This document shows positions 8,833 to 22,302 of a DNA stretch of 64,000 nucleotides, piece after piece. The stretch lies in the NCBI RefSeq assembly GCF_046630445.1, contig NC_092341.1, forward strand, positions 6,822,001 to 6,886,000, in the 5' to 3' direction. The notes beneath the pieces were generated by a model. The model saw only the letters and a list, made by a program, of their open reading frames with translations, ran no database searches and was not told the DNA's origin. A program made the position numbers and the translations under genes. Source of the stretch: Rutidosis leptorrhynchoides. Its lineage: Eukaryota > Streptophyta > Magnoliopsida > Asterales > Asteraceae. Positions within the stretch are counted from its first letter, which is position 1. Every line of letters begins with the position of its first letter.

Positions 8833-11800
8833 TTAAGTTTGGGTTGGGGTTGGGATTGGGGTTGGGGTCGGGGTTGGGTCCCGGGGACTTAACAATGATG
8901 TCTTCTTCTGCAACTTGGACCGCAAATGTCTGATTGTTGCATCAACTCTTGCAGTAAACCCGATTTTTGTCTCTTGTCTAGCTTTCGATTTTTCTCTTCT
9001 CCACATATGTCGATCCTCAACGTCCTTTTTATAATATTTGATTTCTTGAATTACATGATGATCCATTGGGTTAAACGATCTTTGAAACGATATGTGAGCC
9101 AAATAAGGTAAATTACAGGCTACAGTTACTAATACAATACTAAGCCAGTAAATTGGTGCGGGTGCAAGAGCTTCTAGAAAGATTTTGTACACGTTTCCCG
9201 AAATACTCGGTGAAAGCATCCCGTATAAAACGAGAAATACATACCACATAACGATGCTGAACCCGATTAGGAAATGTTGTATCCAAGTGAAGTGGCTCAT
9301 TGTTAGGGCGATTTGGCAGTTCACTGCGAAGATGACACACGTGAACATGGCGGTCCCCACCACCGCCATGTCAGCGGTCTGACCGTCTACCCGGAAAGCT
9401 TGGTCGTAAAAGATAATGATGTTGAGAAAGAAGACGATTAGGGAACAGTAGAGACCGTTACACATCCAACCGAATATTCTGTACCAGTCGAAAAATAGGT
9501 TTCTTGGTCCTTGCTGATATAATGCTGGAAACTGTAGTTGTTCAAAAATTGTTCATAAAATCAACAGTAAGTTTCATATACTTTATTCTCTCCAAAAAAA
9601 TGTGAATATTACAGATGGCAAAGTTAGCATTAATGGGTACGGGTTATAGGTCAAAACGGGTAGTAAAAATGTAAAATTGTATTATATTTTACAAATTACT
9701 AGGTTACATGTATGATTTCAATATTTTTATTCGTGTAAATAATTTTTTTAACTAGCTTACCATATAATATGATTATGGAGAAATCAGGCATTAAATTGAA
9801 TTACTTTTTACTCAAACCCTTTAACCCATTAGATATTAAACATAACCCAAAGGAACCCATTGACAAATAAATGGGTCAATTTTTTTCTTAAAGCATAAAT
9901 GGGTCAAATAGCCTCTTATATATTATATAATAATGGGAGCAGGTTGAACATACAAGAAAAGTGTGTGCATTCATGGCAACCCAACTAAGTTTAAACATGA
10001 CCCGTTTTGACCCATTAACCAACCTGCCTATGTTGGCATATATAAACATGACATAAGTTTATGAACACTGACCTGCAAACAGATCTCGGAAGAAACGTCT
10101 TGTTCAAAAACTCCAAGTGAAATAACCGGCAACGATGTGAGAACGACATTGAATAATAGCATATACCAATCATCATACACCGACTGTCCAGAAAAGCCCG
10201 TAAACGCCTCAAAGTAGAATAGCGTTAGGCCGAAAGCAATATTCTTGTAAAAGAAATAGCATATCTGTGTTGTAGAGAATTTAAAGTCAAACAAAAGTCA
10301 ACAAATTTAACAATTAACACATCAAGACGAATTCGTTTGTACCATTTGAGCAATTCTCTTATAGCACCAATGACCATGTACAACAAGAAGCCTTTCAAGA
10401 AACCGAAACTGTGCTATAGAAAAATCACTAGCCATCACAGCCTACACAAAATCATAAAGTTGCATCATTTTTTTAACCAAGTTTGACTAAGTTTGGCCAA
10501 TTTTGACTGAATTTTAAGTTTTGACCGAGTTTGACTAAGTTTGACTAAGTTTGACCAAGTTTGACTTGGTGTGTTAATGTATTTCAAACCTGCATTCCTT
10601 CAACACCGCTAATACCAACACCGATATCAGCTTCTTGAATCATTCCCACATCATTTGCACCGTCACCGATTGCTAAAGTTGTTTTCCCGGTGCCTTCTTT
10701 TACCAATCTCGTAACCTAAATGAAGATTTAACAAGGTTAATAATATATAACCAAGAAAAGTAACATGCAATCAGCAACAAAAAGTAAACTTACCAACGCC
10801 TTTTGCTTTGGAGAGACACGACAGCATATGACAGAAGCGCAATTAATGGCTAAATTTAAAAACTGATGCTTCAAATCGCCCTCTAATGCATAAGTTAACG
10901 TCTTCCCATCAATAATCAACGCAAATGCAGCATGTGGATCCTTTTCAAGTTTAACCATTTGAGATGCATTCGTAATTTGCATCAAGATATTCTCCTTTAC
11001 AGCCTGATCAGAAAAAAGTAACATTTATAAATCATTTTAATCATGAATAAGATATTAATTGTTTATAAAGTCTAAGAAACCTGGACAAAGTATGTTTGTG
11101 GTTAAAACCCACTCGGCCTTGTCATGTATAAATTACTAAACATTCTGACCCGAACCATTTTGACATGTTACCCAAGCTACTGGATTGCCCATTTTGACAT
11201 TTTATGTATGAGATAATAAGAACAAGTACCTTCTTAGAGTCTTGGGTTAACAATTCCACATTTGTTGTTATACATATTTGTTTCATCCCCTGCCGAAGCA
11301 AACTGCAAGCAAATCTGCACAAAAAGATTCAGATTTTTAAAAAAAAATTGCATGTATCAATTTGGACTTCAATATAATATAATAATCATAATAAATAATA
11401 AACTATACCCTATGTTAATTGCAGTTTCCATCTTATCACCTGTCAGAACCCATATTTTAAGCCCAGCTTGCGCCAGTTTATCGATACATTGAGGCACCTA
11501 TAAAGCAAACCATTAATGAAAAGTAACATAACTAAAACCAAGCTTCGATAATAAGCTACTATCAAAATGTCCAAAATACCCCTGGCTGCAATTTGTCTTC
11601 AACAGCAGTTGCACCAACCAGAATTAGATCTTTTTCCATTACATCCGATAAGTGTTCAAGCATTGTATCTCTATCACCACCAATCGACGTTTTGGCTTTC
11701 ATAAATTCATCGTTCCATGCAGAATATTCAGACGATTCGAGCTTTCGGTAAGCAAATGCTAACGTACGCAATCCAGCTTCTGCATACTCTTTTAAATGCT

Positions 11801-14161
11801 TTTTGGTGGCCTCCTCAAATGATCTTCCGTTTTTGGATAACCGATCAAAGATTATGCTGAATTGTTTACCAAAAAGACGGATTAAATTTCATTTCAGTAT
11901 ATATATATATAATGTTGAAGATGACATATTTTGACCCATTGGGTTGATTCAGGTTGTGCTTGATCTGTAATGGGTCAAAACTCAAACGGCAGCTATATTA
12001 GATTAAAAAAGAAAATGGGTCCAACATGATACTTTGAAATGCTTAGACACATGTAAATCTGACTTTAAATTTACTCACCAACTATTTCTCAAAAAGCTGT
12101 TTGGGGGGAAAAAAACTAACCCATCTAGTTTGACCCGTCATCCAAACCCACCCGATCCCTCCATTTTGATATTTGTACAAGACTTACCTGTCTGCGCCTT
12201 TGCAAAGTAGCAAAATCTGCCCGTTTTCATCTTGGATAATAACTGACATCCTCTTTCGTTTACTCGTGAAATCCAAAATATTCAAAAGTTTATACTCCCT
12301 GCATAACGATATAATATGTAAGAATATGAACATCACAATGACAATAAAATCGATTGATCAGATCATATTGATACCTTTCAACGGGCTCGAAATATGAAGG
12401 ATATCTTTCACGAACAAATATACTCGATTGCGTTCGTTTGCAATACTCAAACCCAAACTCTCTTGCTGCAACAAGAAACGCTCCTTCATCGGGTGACTCA
12501 GCTTCATACGTATAACCCCCCGTCTCCTCGTTTAATTCCGGAATCGCAGTATGACAAAGTGCAAGAATCCGAAAAAACATTAACAAAACATCCTTATTGG
12601 GCTCTCCGGCCCAATTCCCATTCATTAACCTAGGATCTTCAAAACTAAACCCTTTAACCCGATTTCTACCACTTACACCATTTGGAGTACCCACAACTTC
12701 TAATTCAATTTCCGACCCGTTACCCGCATCGGTTCTCGAAAACCCATGATCATGATCATGTTGTTCGAGGTCCATAGCCATTTGGTTTGCAGCTGCAACT
12801 TCAACTTCACTTGAACGTATACCGTACGGGGTCCCACCTACAGAACATTTCAAAAAATCCATTTGGTTACATGTTAACGTCCCGGTTTTATCCGAAAGTA
12901 TCGTGTCAACCATCCCTAACTCCTCGTTTAAATTCGAGGTCCGGGCTTGAGCAGGTGTACCAGTTTCTTCATCATACATGTGTATATCTTGGTTTATAAA
13001 CAATGCTTGTAACACCTTAACGAGCTCAATCGAAACATAAAGAGATATAGGTATTAAATAACCGTACAATATAAGTGCGGTTATTAAATGAGCCACGCCC
13101 GATCGTGTCGCGTTATGCGGATCAACTAATTTCTTATCATCGGGTGGCAAATACCACCATTTCGGCATTTGAAATTTAGTCTTGATAGCAAAACCTATTG
13201 AACTAATTACCGAAATAAACACGAGAATCGAAAAAGAAACATAAATAATCTTATCCATAATTTTCTCGATTGTGCTCCGTTTTGAAGGCGGTTTCGTACC
13301 GTTTTGCATCACTTTAGTATCATGACCCGAAAAAATTACCACACCGTAAACATGACTTGTGTTACGAAGCTTCGAATCTCTAAGAAGAATCTGACTAGGA
13401 TCAAGCGGATACATTCGTCCTTCATATTCAAAGTTCCCAACAAACGAATAAAGATTAGGGTTTGGATCCTCACATTTAATCGTTGCACTAAAATCTTTAA
13501 AACTTGCATCGTTATCTAGACTTAATGTTACCTCTAACGATCTTTTCACCTTTAAATTCGTCTCACCATCTAAATTCATCGTTTCAACATAACAAATCCC
13601 GTCTTCATAACTCGAGGATAAAAACAGTAAATCAGCAGGAAAAAAGTTATCTTTTTCAACTTTAACCACATCCCCAACTTCAAGTTTCATCCATGGTTTT
13701 TTAACAAACACACCATCTCCAACATGAATTAAAACTTTTCGCATGTTTACTTTCAAATCCTGCCTAAATCGGTTCCAATTTTCAACACCTTCTTTAGTCA
13801 TACTCACCCCGATCACAAACATTAGCGGTGCAATCATACTAAACGGCGAAAACGGTGAAACAGCCGTCAACGATAACAATGCAGCTAATAGGAAATACAA
13901 ATTAGCAACACGCCTGAATTGTTCGAATAGCGCCTTAGGTAAAAACGTGATGACGTTATACTTTGTAGTTGATATGTAATTTGTTGAATATTTCAGAGGT
14001 TTCTTCCTATGAAAACCGGGCTGGTTACAACAAATGTGTCTCGAAAAACCTGGCCCGTTAAACTCATGAGGCTCGTCGACTGATTCACGAGGTGGTCGAA
14101 TACACCCAAATGTGTACAAACTGCTCCTTTTTAGCCTTGCTCTTAACATTCCACCAGGCAT
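8833..14161 (-). CDS. ALA6-like: Phospholipid-transporting P4-type ATPase (flippase), ALA4-ALA7 type; 10 coding exons
   Basis: Membrane flippase that uses ATP to move phospholipids to the cytosolic leaflet, normally with an ALIS/CDC50 partner. Exons (minus strand, from consensus GT/AG sites and unbroken reading frame): 14161-12375, 12298-12188, 11856-11580, 11497-11409, 11314-11230, 11003-10794, 10715-10590, 10441-10343, 10264-10073, 9531-8833. They total 3675 nt, 1224 residues, close to the ~1240 I recall for Arabidopsis ALA6. Motifs: DGET (198-201, actuator), PISL (371-374, TM4), DKTGTLT with phosphorylated Asp424, KGAD (629-632), TGDK (744-747), GDGANDVG (870-877). The first exon alone covers the N-terminus, TM1-TM4 and the phosphorylation site. 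The last exon ends in a C-tail with [20 protein letters not shown], conserved in this subgroup, then an unusual Pro/Thr run. Start: first [23 protein letters not shown], matches the family N-terminus. No break seen. It is the only intact host gene in the window. Confidence 0.95.
8838..8884 (+). other. G-rich tract (potential G-quadruplex) over the ATPase 3' coding end
   Basis: Seven or more runs of three to four G separated by two-base TT, AT or TC spacers lie on the plus strand. This is the template strand of the ATPase gene; the mRNA is C-rich here. It encodes the repetitive C-terminal tail [14 protein letters not shown] just before the stop. Confidence 0.8.
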
Positions 14162-15460
14162 ATTTAATTAAATTTCAGCAGAATTAAATCAATAACCTCC
14201 CAATAACACTAAAGGCTAATAATCCTGCACAAATTTAGTTTCAGCATTTTAAAAATCAGTATCACTACAAACCTAAATCATGTACCCAAATCTAACTAAT
14301 AAATAAATTTATTGATATATAAAAATATAAAATATACTCATAATAACACAAAATTCGCAACTTATTAGTCCTAAACACCTATGATTCTAGTTTAAACCGA
14401 TGATTAACACAATTATAAAAAACAACTTAAAACCCTAAGTCATCACAAAACTCAAACTCTAATAAATGAATACCTATAATTATGTTTAATATATAATTAT
14501 AATGAAAATGAGGTAAACAAAAAATAAAGTGAAGAAAGGAATATGCATTGCCTGAAGATGAATCAAGCAAAAGCCAATTATTCTTAGTTTCTTACACTAG
14601 AACGTACCTATTAACAAAATAAAATAATAATAATAATAATAATAAAAACAAATAAATAAACAGAAAATTGCACCTGATAAGCATGAGCTATCATCAATAA
14701 TAACGAAAATGGCAGCGATAAATTCAAAGACGATAAGATCAAAGAATGCCAGCTAGCTAAACTAATTCATTGATGTTGTTTTCAATATCCTGAAATTAAT
14801 TTTATGAAGAAAAAAAAAAAGGGTTCAGGCAACGGAGAAATAAAATTACAAAACCTCCTTGTTTCTCCCTTCGTCTCTATCACTAAATATACTGTATACT
14901 TGTTAGCTGCCCTCTATTTAATTAATTACAGTATTTTAAAATAAAATTTAAAATATATTAATATTTTTTTAGAGTTTTAAACTTCATTAAAATTTGATTA
15001 TAGATTATGTGAATTTTTTATTTTGGGAAATGATTTTGTAAGAATTAATTAGGGGATGGGAAATGTGAATTTAGTGCAAAAATAGAAGTATTTTTTTTCT
15101 TACGAAACAAGTTTAGATTGAATCGGTCCAACTTACACCGACCCACATCCGAGTGATTTGGGTCCCACTCGTTCTTACGTGGCTTGATTATTGATATCAT
15201 GGGTCCACTTTCTTTCTTTTCCGAATTCATGAATAAAATAGGTATTGCCTTTATAGTTTATACTACGGAGTATTGAATTTTTGATTTTTTAATTATGAAT
15301 ATTGAAATTGAAATATTGAAATTTGAATAAAGTGAAATAAAGTGCGTAGTAAAAATAATTGAGTGAAAGTGTAATCCTACAAAAATTTACTAAATAACTT
15401 TCACAAAATATTATTATTATTATTATTATTATAGTACATATAACACATAGACATAACTTA
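14162..15460 (-). other. 5' leader and upstream region of the ATPase gene
   Basis: Upstream of the ATG the minus strand shows a plausible 3' splice site (TTTGTGCAG at about 14227), which suggests a 5'-UTR intron. Candidate donors lie near 14680, but I cannot fix one. An (AAT)n run at 14622-14643 and a 13-base A run near 14808 are present. No other gene is seen; a 61-codon minus frame at 15045-15230 is unremarkable. Confidence 0.45.
15416..15433. repeat. (TTA)n microsatellite
   Basis: Six perfect trinucleotide units in AT-rich DNA, about 30 bp upstream of a CTCCCTCCGT sequence that resembles a Stowaway terminus. Confidence 0.8.
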
Positions 15461-15569
15461 ATACTCCCTCCGTCGACTAAATGTTCATCAACAAATTTTT
15501 TTAAATTTATAATAGTTTAGTAAAATGTAAACTTTATCATTCATTTAATAAGTCATTATAATTAATCTA

Positions 15570-15571
<2 letters not shown>

Positions 15572-15651
<80 letters not shown>
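15572..15651. repeat. (TA)n microsatellite, ~80 bp
   Basis: Uninterrupted TA dinucleotides. The tract can fold back on itself and is likely length-variable between individuals. Confidence 0.95.
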
Positions 15652-15654
<3 letters not shown>

Positions 15655-16487
15655 TTTATATTAGGTAACAAAGTTAGATATATAGCTAAGACCACTCTTA
15701 ACCATGACGGTCCGTCATGGGATCGCTGAGTGCCACATCAGCGCCACATCAGCACCTTCTTCTCATCTCTAACCAACCACTAAATACTAACAACCATGAC
15801 GTACCCATTTACACACCTCCCCACACCCACTAAATTAATTAATTATTTACGGGTACAAGTTTCAAAGAAAAATGTACAACACTTGACTGCATTATATCCG
15901 TGATCCAAAATGTCATACAACGACATTTTGCAGCACGAGCTTCCAAAGACTAACCAAGGGCTATTTGCTAGTATTGGTGTCTTCGATTCACTAACCATTC
16001 ACGGGTCCAAGGGTGGGACCGATACTAGTCCTCTAATCCATTATATCAAATGCTTTGTAGGCAAAATAAAGACCATTAAATGCAATCTTATTATTCAATC
16101 TCAACCACTAAGAACATTGATTAGGCATCAATTGTATTCCTGATTATATATTGACAATAATTGACAATAATACCCTAAATAATCCACTATCCACCACTAC
16201 ATCAAATTTTACGAGAATTAGAGTTCTTCGTTCTCAAATTCATATCGAGAATTTTACAGGCGCCTGGCGAAATACATTGGTGATGAAACATTTGAACTCA
16301 ACCCTTATTTCTTTTTTTTTAAACATTCAACTCGATGCAACACAATCCCTCCGCTAAGATGCGACTAGGGTCTGCACAGCTCAATCTTTATCTAAATTAG
16401 GTTATAGTAATCGAAGTATACAATAGAAGTTGTCATTAAATCTATCAGCATCCACAATCGACACGAGAGTTATAAATTTATCAGTAA
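15652..16487. other. No gene recognised; contains a small perfect palindrome
   Basis: CATGACGG, T, CCGTCATG at about 15702-15718 is a perfect 8-bp inverted repeat next to AAGACCACTCTTAACC, which resembles a MITE end. Short plus-strand frames at 15910-16143 and 16151-16357 have no recognisable motif. I see no supported gene. Confidence 0.4.
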
Positions 16488-18899
16488 ACTAGTGAAATGA
16501 CCTGTGAAATCACGGGTTTGTTTAAACGAAATAATTTAATGACATGTTTTAGGTATTAACTAAATGTAAATGTTAAAGTCATTTATTGTAATGACTTGTT
16601 CGACTAAGAAACTTGTCGTTGTTTTTACAAATATATTGAGATATGTACTTTTGCATACATGTATAACGTAATTAATCTCGTAAAGTAAATCCATATTTAA
16701 ATATTAATAATATAATAATTATAATTATAATTACTATAATAAAAATAAATAATAATAATAAAGTTTGCTCAAAGTTGATAATTTATATTTTTAATAATTA
16801 TTATTATTAATAATAAATGTCTTTTGAATTTTTTTTTGAAAATTAAAATACAATTATTATATAAAGGTTATACAATATGCTTTAAAATTTATAAATATGT
16901 TGGTGTTATGTTAAAAATTAGTATTTCCTTTTATAAAAGATTTTGTATTATTAATTTAATTAAATTTAATATTAAATAATGACATCATCAAAGATGTTTT
17001 GTAACGACCCGTTCGACTAAGAAACTTGTCGTTGTTTTTACAAATATATAGAGATATGTACTTTCGCATACATATATAACGTAATTAATCTCGTAAAGTA
17101 AACCCATATTTAAATATTAATAATATAATAATTATAATAATAATTACTATAATAAAAATTAATAATAAAGTTTGCTCAAATTGATAATTTATATTTTTAA
17201 TAATAAATGTCTTTTGAAATTTTTTTTGGAAAATTAAAATACAATTATTATATAAAGGTTGTACAATATGCTTTAATATTTGAAAATATGTTGGTGTTCT
17301 GTTAAAGATTAGTATTTCCTTTTATAAAAGATTTTGTATTATTTTCTTAATTAAATTTAATATTAAATAATGACATCATCAAAGATGTTTTAAATTTTTT
17401 TTTATTTTAAATTATTTTTATACTTATAAATGTTTATTTATGACATCATCATTTTAGAGATTTAATATTAACTATAGATTAAATTTATCATCCTGCGTAT
17501 ATAATATATTACTGGAATTTAGTTGTCGTTGAAATTGTTGATCTTGATAATCAAATGTTTCTTGAATATGAAATTGTTGCTACCTTCTGAATTTATCGTC
17601 CTTTCTTCGTTCTTTTTATGATTATTTACAATCATGCTTGTTATTCTTACATGTTTGTTACAATTATGGATATGTGACACTCCTAATATAGAGTCATGAT
17701 TAATTTTTAGATTGTTATACTTAGATTATTGATGATTGCAGATGTTGGAAAGGTGAAATAAATTTTTTTCGTTTCAATATGCTTCCATTGTGTATTAGTA
17801 TGATTATGTATTAATTATATAGATTTTATGATAGTTACATCTAGTCTATAAATTAACTGATTTCAAGTATGACTACATCAATTCATTTCAAAATTATAAA
17901 TTGAACAATATTTTATTAGCAGTATGCATCGAATACTTAGTATGATTATGTATTAATTATATGAATTGTTTGACACTTATGTTTCAAATTATGTTATTGC
18001 AGATCGATGGACATGATGATGGAACATATCTAATCTTTAAGCACTTAGCTGCTTACAATCAACCTGCATTATTGCCTACGATATGTTTTACATCCATTGT
18101 TTATAATATACAGAACTAACACATTATTCCGGACTAGGTAGGGTCATAATTGTGGATACTTTTTTTACGAGTTCATTAGAACAACTCATTTTTCTTTCAT
18201 AACTTATTACAATGTAATCTGATTAAATCTATATTCATTCATTTCAATAATAATAAGAAACTGTAAAATTTGATGTACTTGGTTCTCAAATTAAACATAC
18301 ACTTTGAGGGACTCTTTGACGTGTTCGCCATTTTTTTTTAACGGCGAATTTGGCATCAGCTGTTGGTTCTCAAAAGTAAGTATTTGCACTATTTATTTGA
18401 GCATAAATAGCATAAATAGAGTTAGCTGTTGATCCATTCATTCATCAATTTGTCATCGTATTTGTAACAAACAACAGATATCTAACGCTAGTGTAACAAT
18501 ATATGTCAATCGGTTATCAATTACAGCCATCTAGATTGAAAGGTCAAGAATTGGTTATTGAAGTACAAATATAGCTGAAGGATCTTTCGATACTGATGTG
18601 AAAAATCTCAGGTGAGTTTTCATATTTGTCATTTGTTTCTTCCTTTTTCTCTATTCTTTTTCAAGTTTGTAATGTATCAACTTATTACCGGCTACACATT
18701 ATATCAAGTTCTCACCAATGGAGATGGTTAAGAGTATTGTGTTACTCTACGGTAATTCAGTAATTGCTAATAAAAAACGCTAAATATTTAGGGTACTTTT
18801 CATATACGTTGATTTTTCACTCGCAGACTCCGTAACTAAACACAATAAAATACATTAAAAACCGAACCCCCTGCGCGAAGCGAGGGTTCGAAAACTAGT
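16488..18899 (+). mobile_element. Helitron-like non-autonomous element, ~2.4 kb
   Basis: Both ends carry ACTAGT (16488-16493 and 18894-18899). Just inside the left end is the palindrome CCTGTGAAATCACGGG. Just inside the right end is the GC-rich hairpin CCCCCTGCGCGAAGCGAGGG followed by TTCGAAAA and CTAG-T, the arrangement expected of a Helitron 3' end (hairpin, about 8-12 nt, CTRR, insertion before T). The left end does not start with the canonical TC, so a Helentron-like or other class is possible. No Rep/helicase ORF is present. Two ~412-bp tandem units (about 16587-17410) lie inside the left part. Confidence 0.5.
16587..17410 (+). repeat. Tandem duplication, two ~412-bp units, inside the Helitron-like element
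   Basis: The block starting at GTTCGACTAAGAAACTTGTCG recurs about 412 bp later (around 16598 and 17010). Both copies continue with the same ATGTACTTTYGCATACAT, TTTGCTCAAA and GACATCATCAAAGATGTTTT segments. The copies differ by small indels and substitutions. Confidence 0.85.
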
Positions 18900-18916
18900 T
18901 AGATTTAAAGATAAAA

Positions 18917-20035
18917 GAAATGGATTAGCATTAACAAGTTATATGACTCGAATTTCTTAACCTATGAAAAATTTCTATGATATAAAAACTTATTTAAATC
19001 AGGTTCTAATTATTATTAATTTCTAAGTTTACTTTAATATGTACACAAAATATTTTAGTTATTAATGAAATTTAACAATAATTACATCAATATTTTTTTG
19101 ATAATAGGTTTTACCCGACAAATATTTATTTAAAAGAATAAAGAATGGTTATAAAAGAAGCACAACAACATAAATACTAAGAATATAGTTTTCAACACTC
19201 AACCACTTTTGACCCATTGCAGGCTGATCAGTTGCGTATAAATACTTTGAGTAAGCTTTAAGAGGTTGACAACTAAACAATTTGAAGAATGATTATTGTC
19301 AATTAATGCATACTTTAAAAGAATAGAAGCAATAAATTATGCTTGACAATCGCGTGCATAAAGTGAAATGTTCTTTATTTCCTTTACTATTCACATCTAT
19401 ACATCCTGTATACGAATTCATTAAACTGTTATATTGAACTTCATATTACTTAATTGGTTGATTTAATGAAATGGATTAGCATTAACAAGTTATATGACTC
19501 GAATTTCGCAATCTATGAAAAATTTCTATGATATAAAAACTTATTTAAATTTAAATTAGGTTCTAATTATTATTAATTTCTAAGTTTACTTTAATATGTA
19601 CACAAACTAAATTTAAATATTTTAGTTATTAATGAAATTTAACAATAATTACATCAATATTTTTTTGATAATAGGTTTTATCCGACAAATAATTATTTAA
19701 AAGAATAAAGAGTGATTATAAAATAAGCACAACAACATCAATACTAAGAATATAGTTTTCAACACTCAACCACTTTTGACCCATTGCAGGCTAATCAGTT
19801 GCGTATAAATACTTTGACTAAGCTTTAAGAGGTTGACAACTAAACAATTTGAAGAATGATTATTGTCAATTAACGCATACTTTAAAAGAATAGAAGCAAT
19901 AAATTATGCTTGACAATCGCGTCCATAAAGTAAAATGTTCTTTATTTCCTTTACTATTCACATCTATACATCCTGTATGCGGATTCATTAAACTGTTATA
20001 TTGAACTTCATATTACTTAATTGGTTGATTTAATG
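18917..20035 (+). repeat. Direct tandem duplication, two units of ~551 and ~568 bp
   Basis: GAAATGGATTAGCATTAACA begins at 18917 and 19468, and both units end TTAATTGGTTGATTTAATG. The copies are almost identical, with a few substitutions and short insertions, so the duplication looks recent. Starts immediately after the Helitron-like right end. No ORF. Confidence 0.9.
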
Positions 20036-21699
20036 TTTATAATATTGTGAATTATATTTCATCATCTTTATCTTTTTTTTTTCATTCGCTAATGAGTATT
20101 CATTTCATTGTATTTATGCTTACCCTCAAAATAACTTTCATAATCTCTAATTGTAGTACCCGAAATCGCAGGTTACAAATTAGCTAACTTTCAAATAAAG
20201 TAAGAAAGAAATCAAATATGTATTAAAATGTTTTGCCGACTTTCATATATAAAAAGTGGAATTGGAACTTTAGTGACTTTTTAACATTATTTTGAGTACA
20301 TGACATTTATTTTGGGACAAATATAAATAGTAATGTGAACTCTTTTTATGGGACGAGCCGAGTAAACGTTAAGGGTGCGTTTAATGAAACTAAATAATTA
20401 AATGTTTAATGGTTTATAATCCGAATAATTAAAATTCTGAATGTAGTTGATTTTGAGTGACAATAACTTGTTTCATAATCATTTAGAATGAACAATGTGA
20501 ATGATATAAAATTACTTTATTAATTTTTTTGCATGAGAAAAAATATTATAATTGTTCAATATGTTTCTTGATATAATTTATAAAGAATATTACATAAATT
20601 CTATTACAACTGAAAAAGAGTATTTCAACTCTTAATGGTTCAGTACTGAATGATGAACCATTCAGCACCATATATATCATTAGAAAGTCAGGAAAAAACA
20701 CGCTAAATGTTGAATGGTTCACTATTCAGCGTTGAACCATTCAATTAAAAGTTATTCAGGGGTCTTGAATTCTCAATCAGTTAGTGAAATTTATATTCCT
20801 TTGAATTACAAACGTTAAAATTTACATTCAACTAAATCGAAGTAAGTACGAATAATATATGGACAAAAAGTGAAGGCTCACATGCACGATCAACATTTTT
20901 TTAGTTTCAAACCTCACTAACAGCATATGTTAAGGAAAAACAATCAAAAGTAGTCATGGAATAACCTGATTATTTCATCAGGTAGCATGGACAAAATAAA
21001 TCTTACTATCTCTATCAAAAATGAACTACTCGATATCATTTGAATTTTTCAAAAGCATTTTTCAAACAACTTTTACTTTAAATATTTTTCTTTGTTTATA
21101 TAAACATTTGATAAAAAGTATACTAATTAAAACACGTTTAATATCTAATCATTCATATAAATTTCATCCAATATTATATTATACAAATAAAAATATTTAA
21201 AAAAATGGAAATTATTTTTAAAAAATAAACTAAGACAATTATTTTTGAGATGAGTGGTATTTATTTACTCATTTAGCAGTTTAACACTACTGTAACATAT
21301 TCTATTAATCAATTAAATTTATTTTATATTACTTTAAATTCTCCTTTCTCTATTTTTTTATCTATCTCACTTGAAATTGAAATTATAAGTGAATATATTA
21401 TACCTCAAAATATTGTACCGAAGGCATTCCATTACGGTGACGTTTGACATCGTTCATGCCGTTCGAAGGTTAGATTGTACTTCGTTCAAGGTATGTGTAA
21501 AATAAGAATGGACTTACAATTATTACACCGAAGTGCTGCCATAAACAGTTACGTAATGCCTTAATTAACAAAACTGAAAAATGCATTAAGTTTGAACAAA
21601 ACAACCAAACAAATCCAAGGCGCAACGCGCTTACATAGTCGCGTTGATCAATCACAAACTAAAAATGAGAATACTGAAAAGGAAAACGTAAAGTTCCAA
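20036..21699. other. Intergenic, no gene; possible MITE remnant
   Basis: GGGTGCGTTTAATGAAAC at about 20374 resembles one terminus of a common plant MITE type, and repeated ATGGTTCA/TGAACCAT words at 20636-20750 fit the interior of such elements. The matching second terminus is not visible. The remainder is plain AT-rich DNA. Confidence 0.4.
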
Positions 21700-22268
21700 A
21701 TTTCTTAACATAGAACTTTTTCAGATTGGTTACATGCCAAGTGCGCGGTATAAATTAGTCGTCTCGCATTTAAGTTGTACGCTCCGTTACCAAGGGCTTC
21801 CACAACTTCATTAGGACCTTCCCAATTAGGTCCCAATTTACCAACGTCTTCGACCCTGCTAGCATTATTGTTATGCCACACATAGTCACCGGGACGGAAC
21901 GTTCGTTCACGGAGACGTTGGTTATAGTACTTGGCAATCTTTTGCTTATTAGACGCCTCGTTGATAGCTGCTATTGACATGCGTTCCTCCAACAAATTCA
22001 AGTTTTCGCTCAAATACATTACATTAGATTCCTCATCGAATTCAGTGACGCATTGCGTCGGAACAACTATTTCTGCAGGGATAAGTGTGATGACCCGGAA
22101 AATTTTGACTTATTTAAACCAATTCTCTATATGATTTAATATTTTTGTCATGATAAGCAATGCATTTTGACAAGTTTTAAAACTTTTGTAAATGAGTTTT
22201 ATATAACGGTTGACCACCTTGTTTGTCCGACGATTCACGAACGTCATAACTTGTGATAATTATATAAT

Positions 22269-22302
<34 letters not shown>

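Noticed and set aside
8838-8884. G-rich tract as interstitial telomere repeat
   Set aside because: Units are GGGTTGG-like, not the plant telomere TTTAGGG, and they are in frame within the last exon of the ATPase gene.
10480-10575. GACTAAGTTTGACTAAGTTTGACC repeats as a regulatory array
   Set aside because: Low-complexity TTTGAC repeat inside an ATPase intron; such words are common in this AT-rich DNA, and no further evidence supports W-box function there.
15463-15490. CTCCCTCCGTCGACTAAATG, resembling a Stowaway MITE terminus with TA before it
   Set aside because: No matching inverted terminus was found nearby, so an element cannot be delimited.
20364-20790. GGGTGCGTTTAATGAAAC, a common plant MITE-type end
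   Set aside because: The second terminus and target duplication are missing; kept only as a remark in the gap entry.
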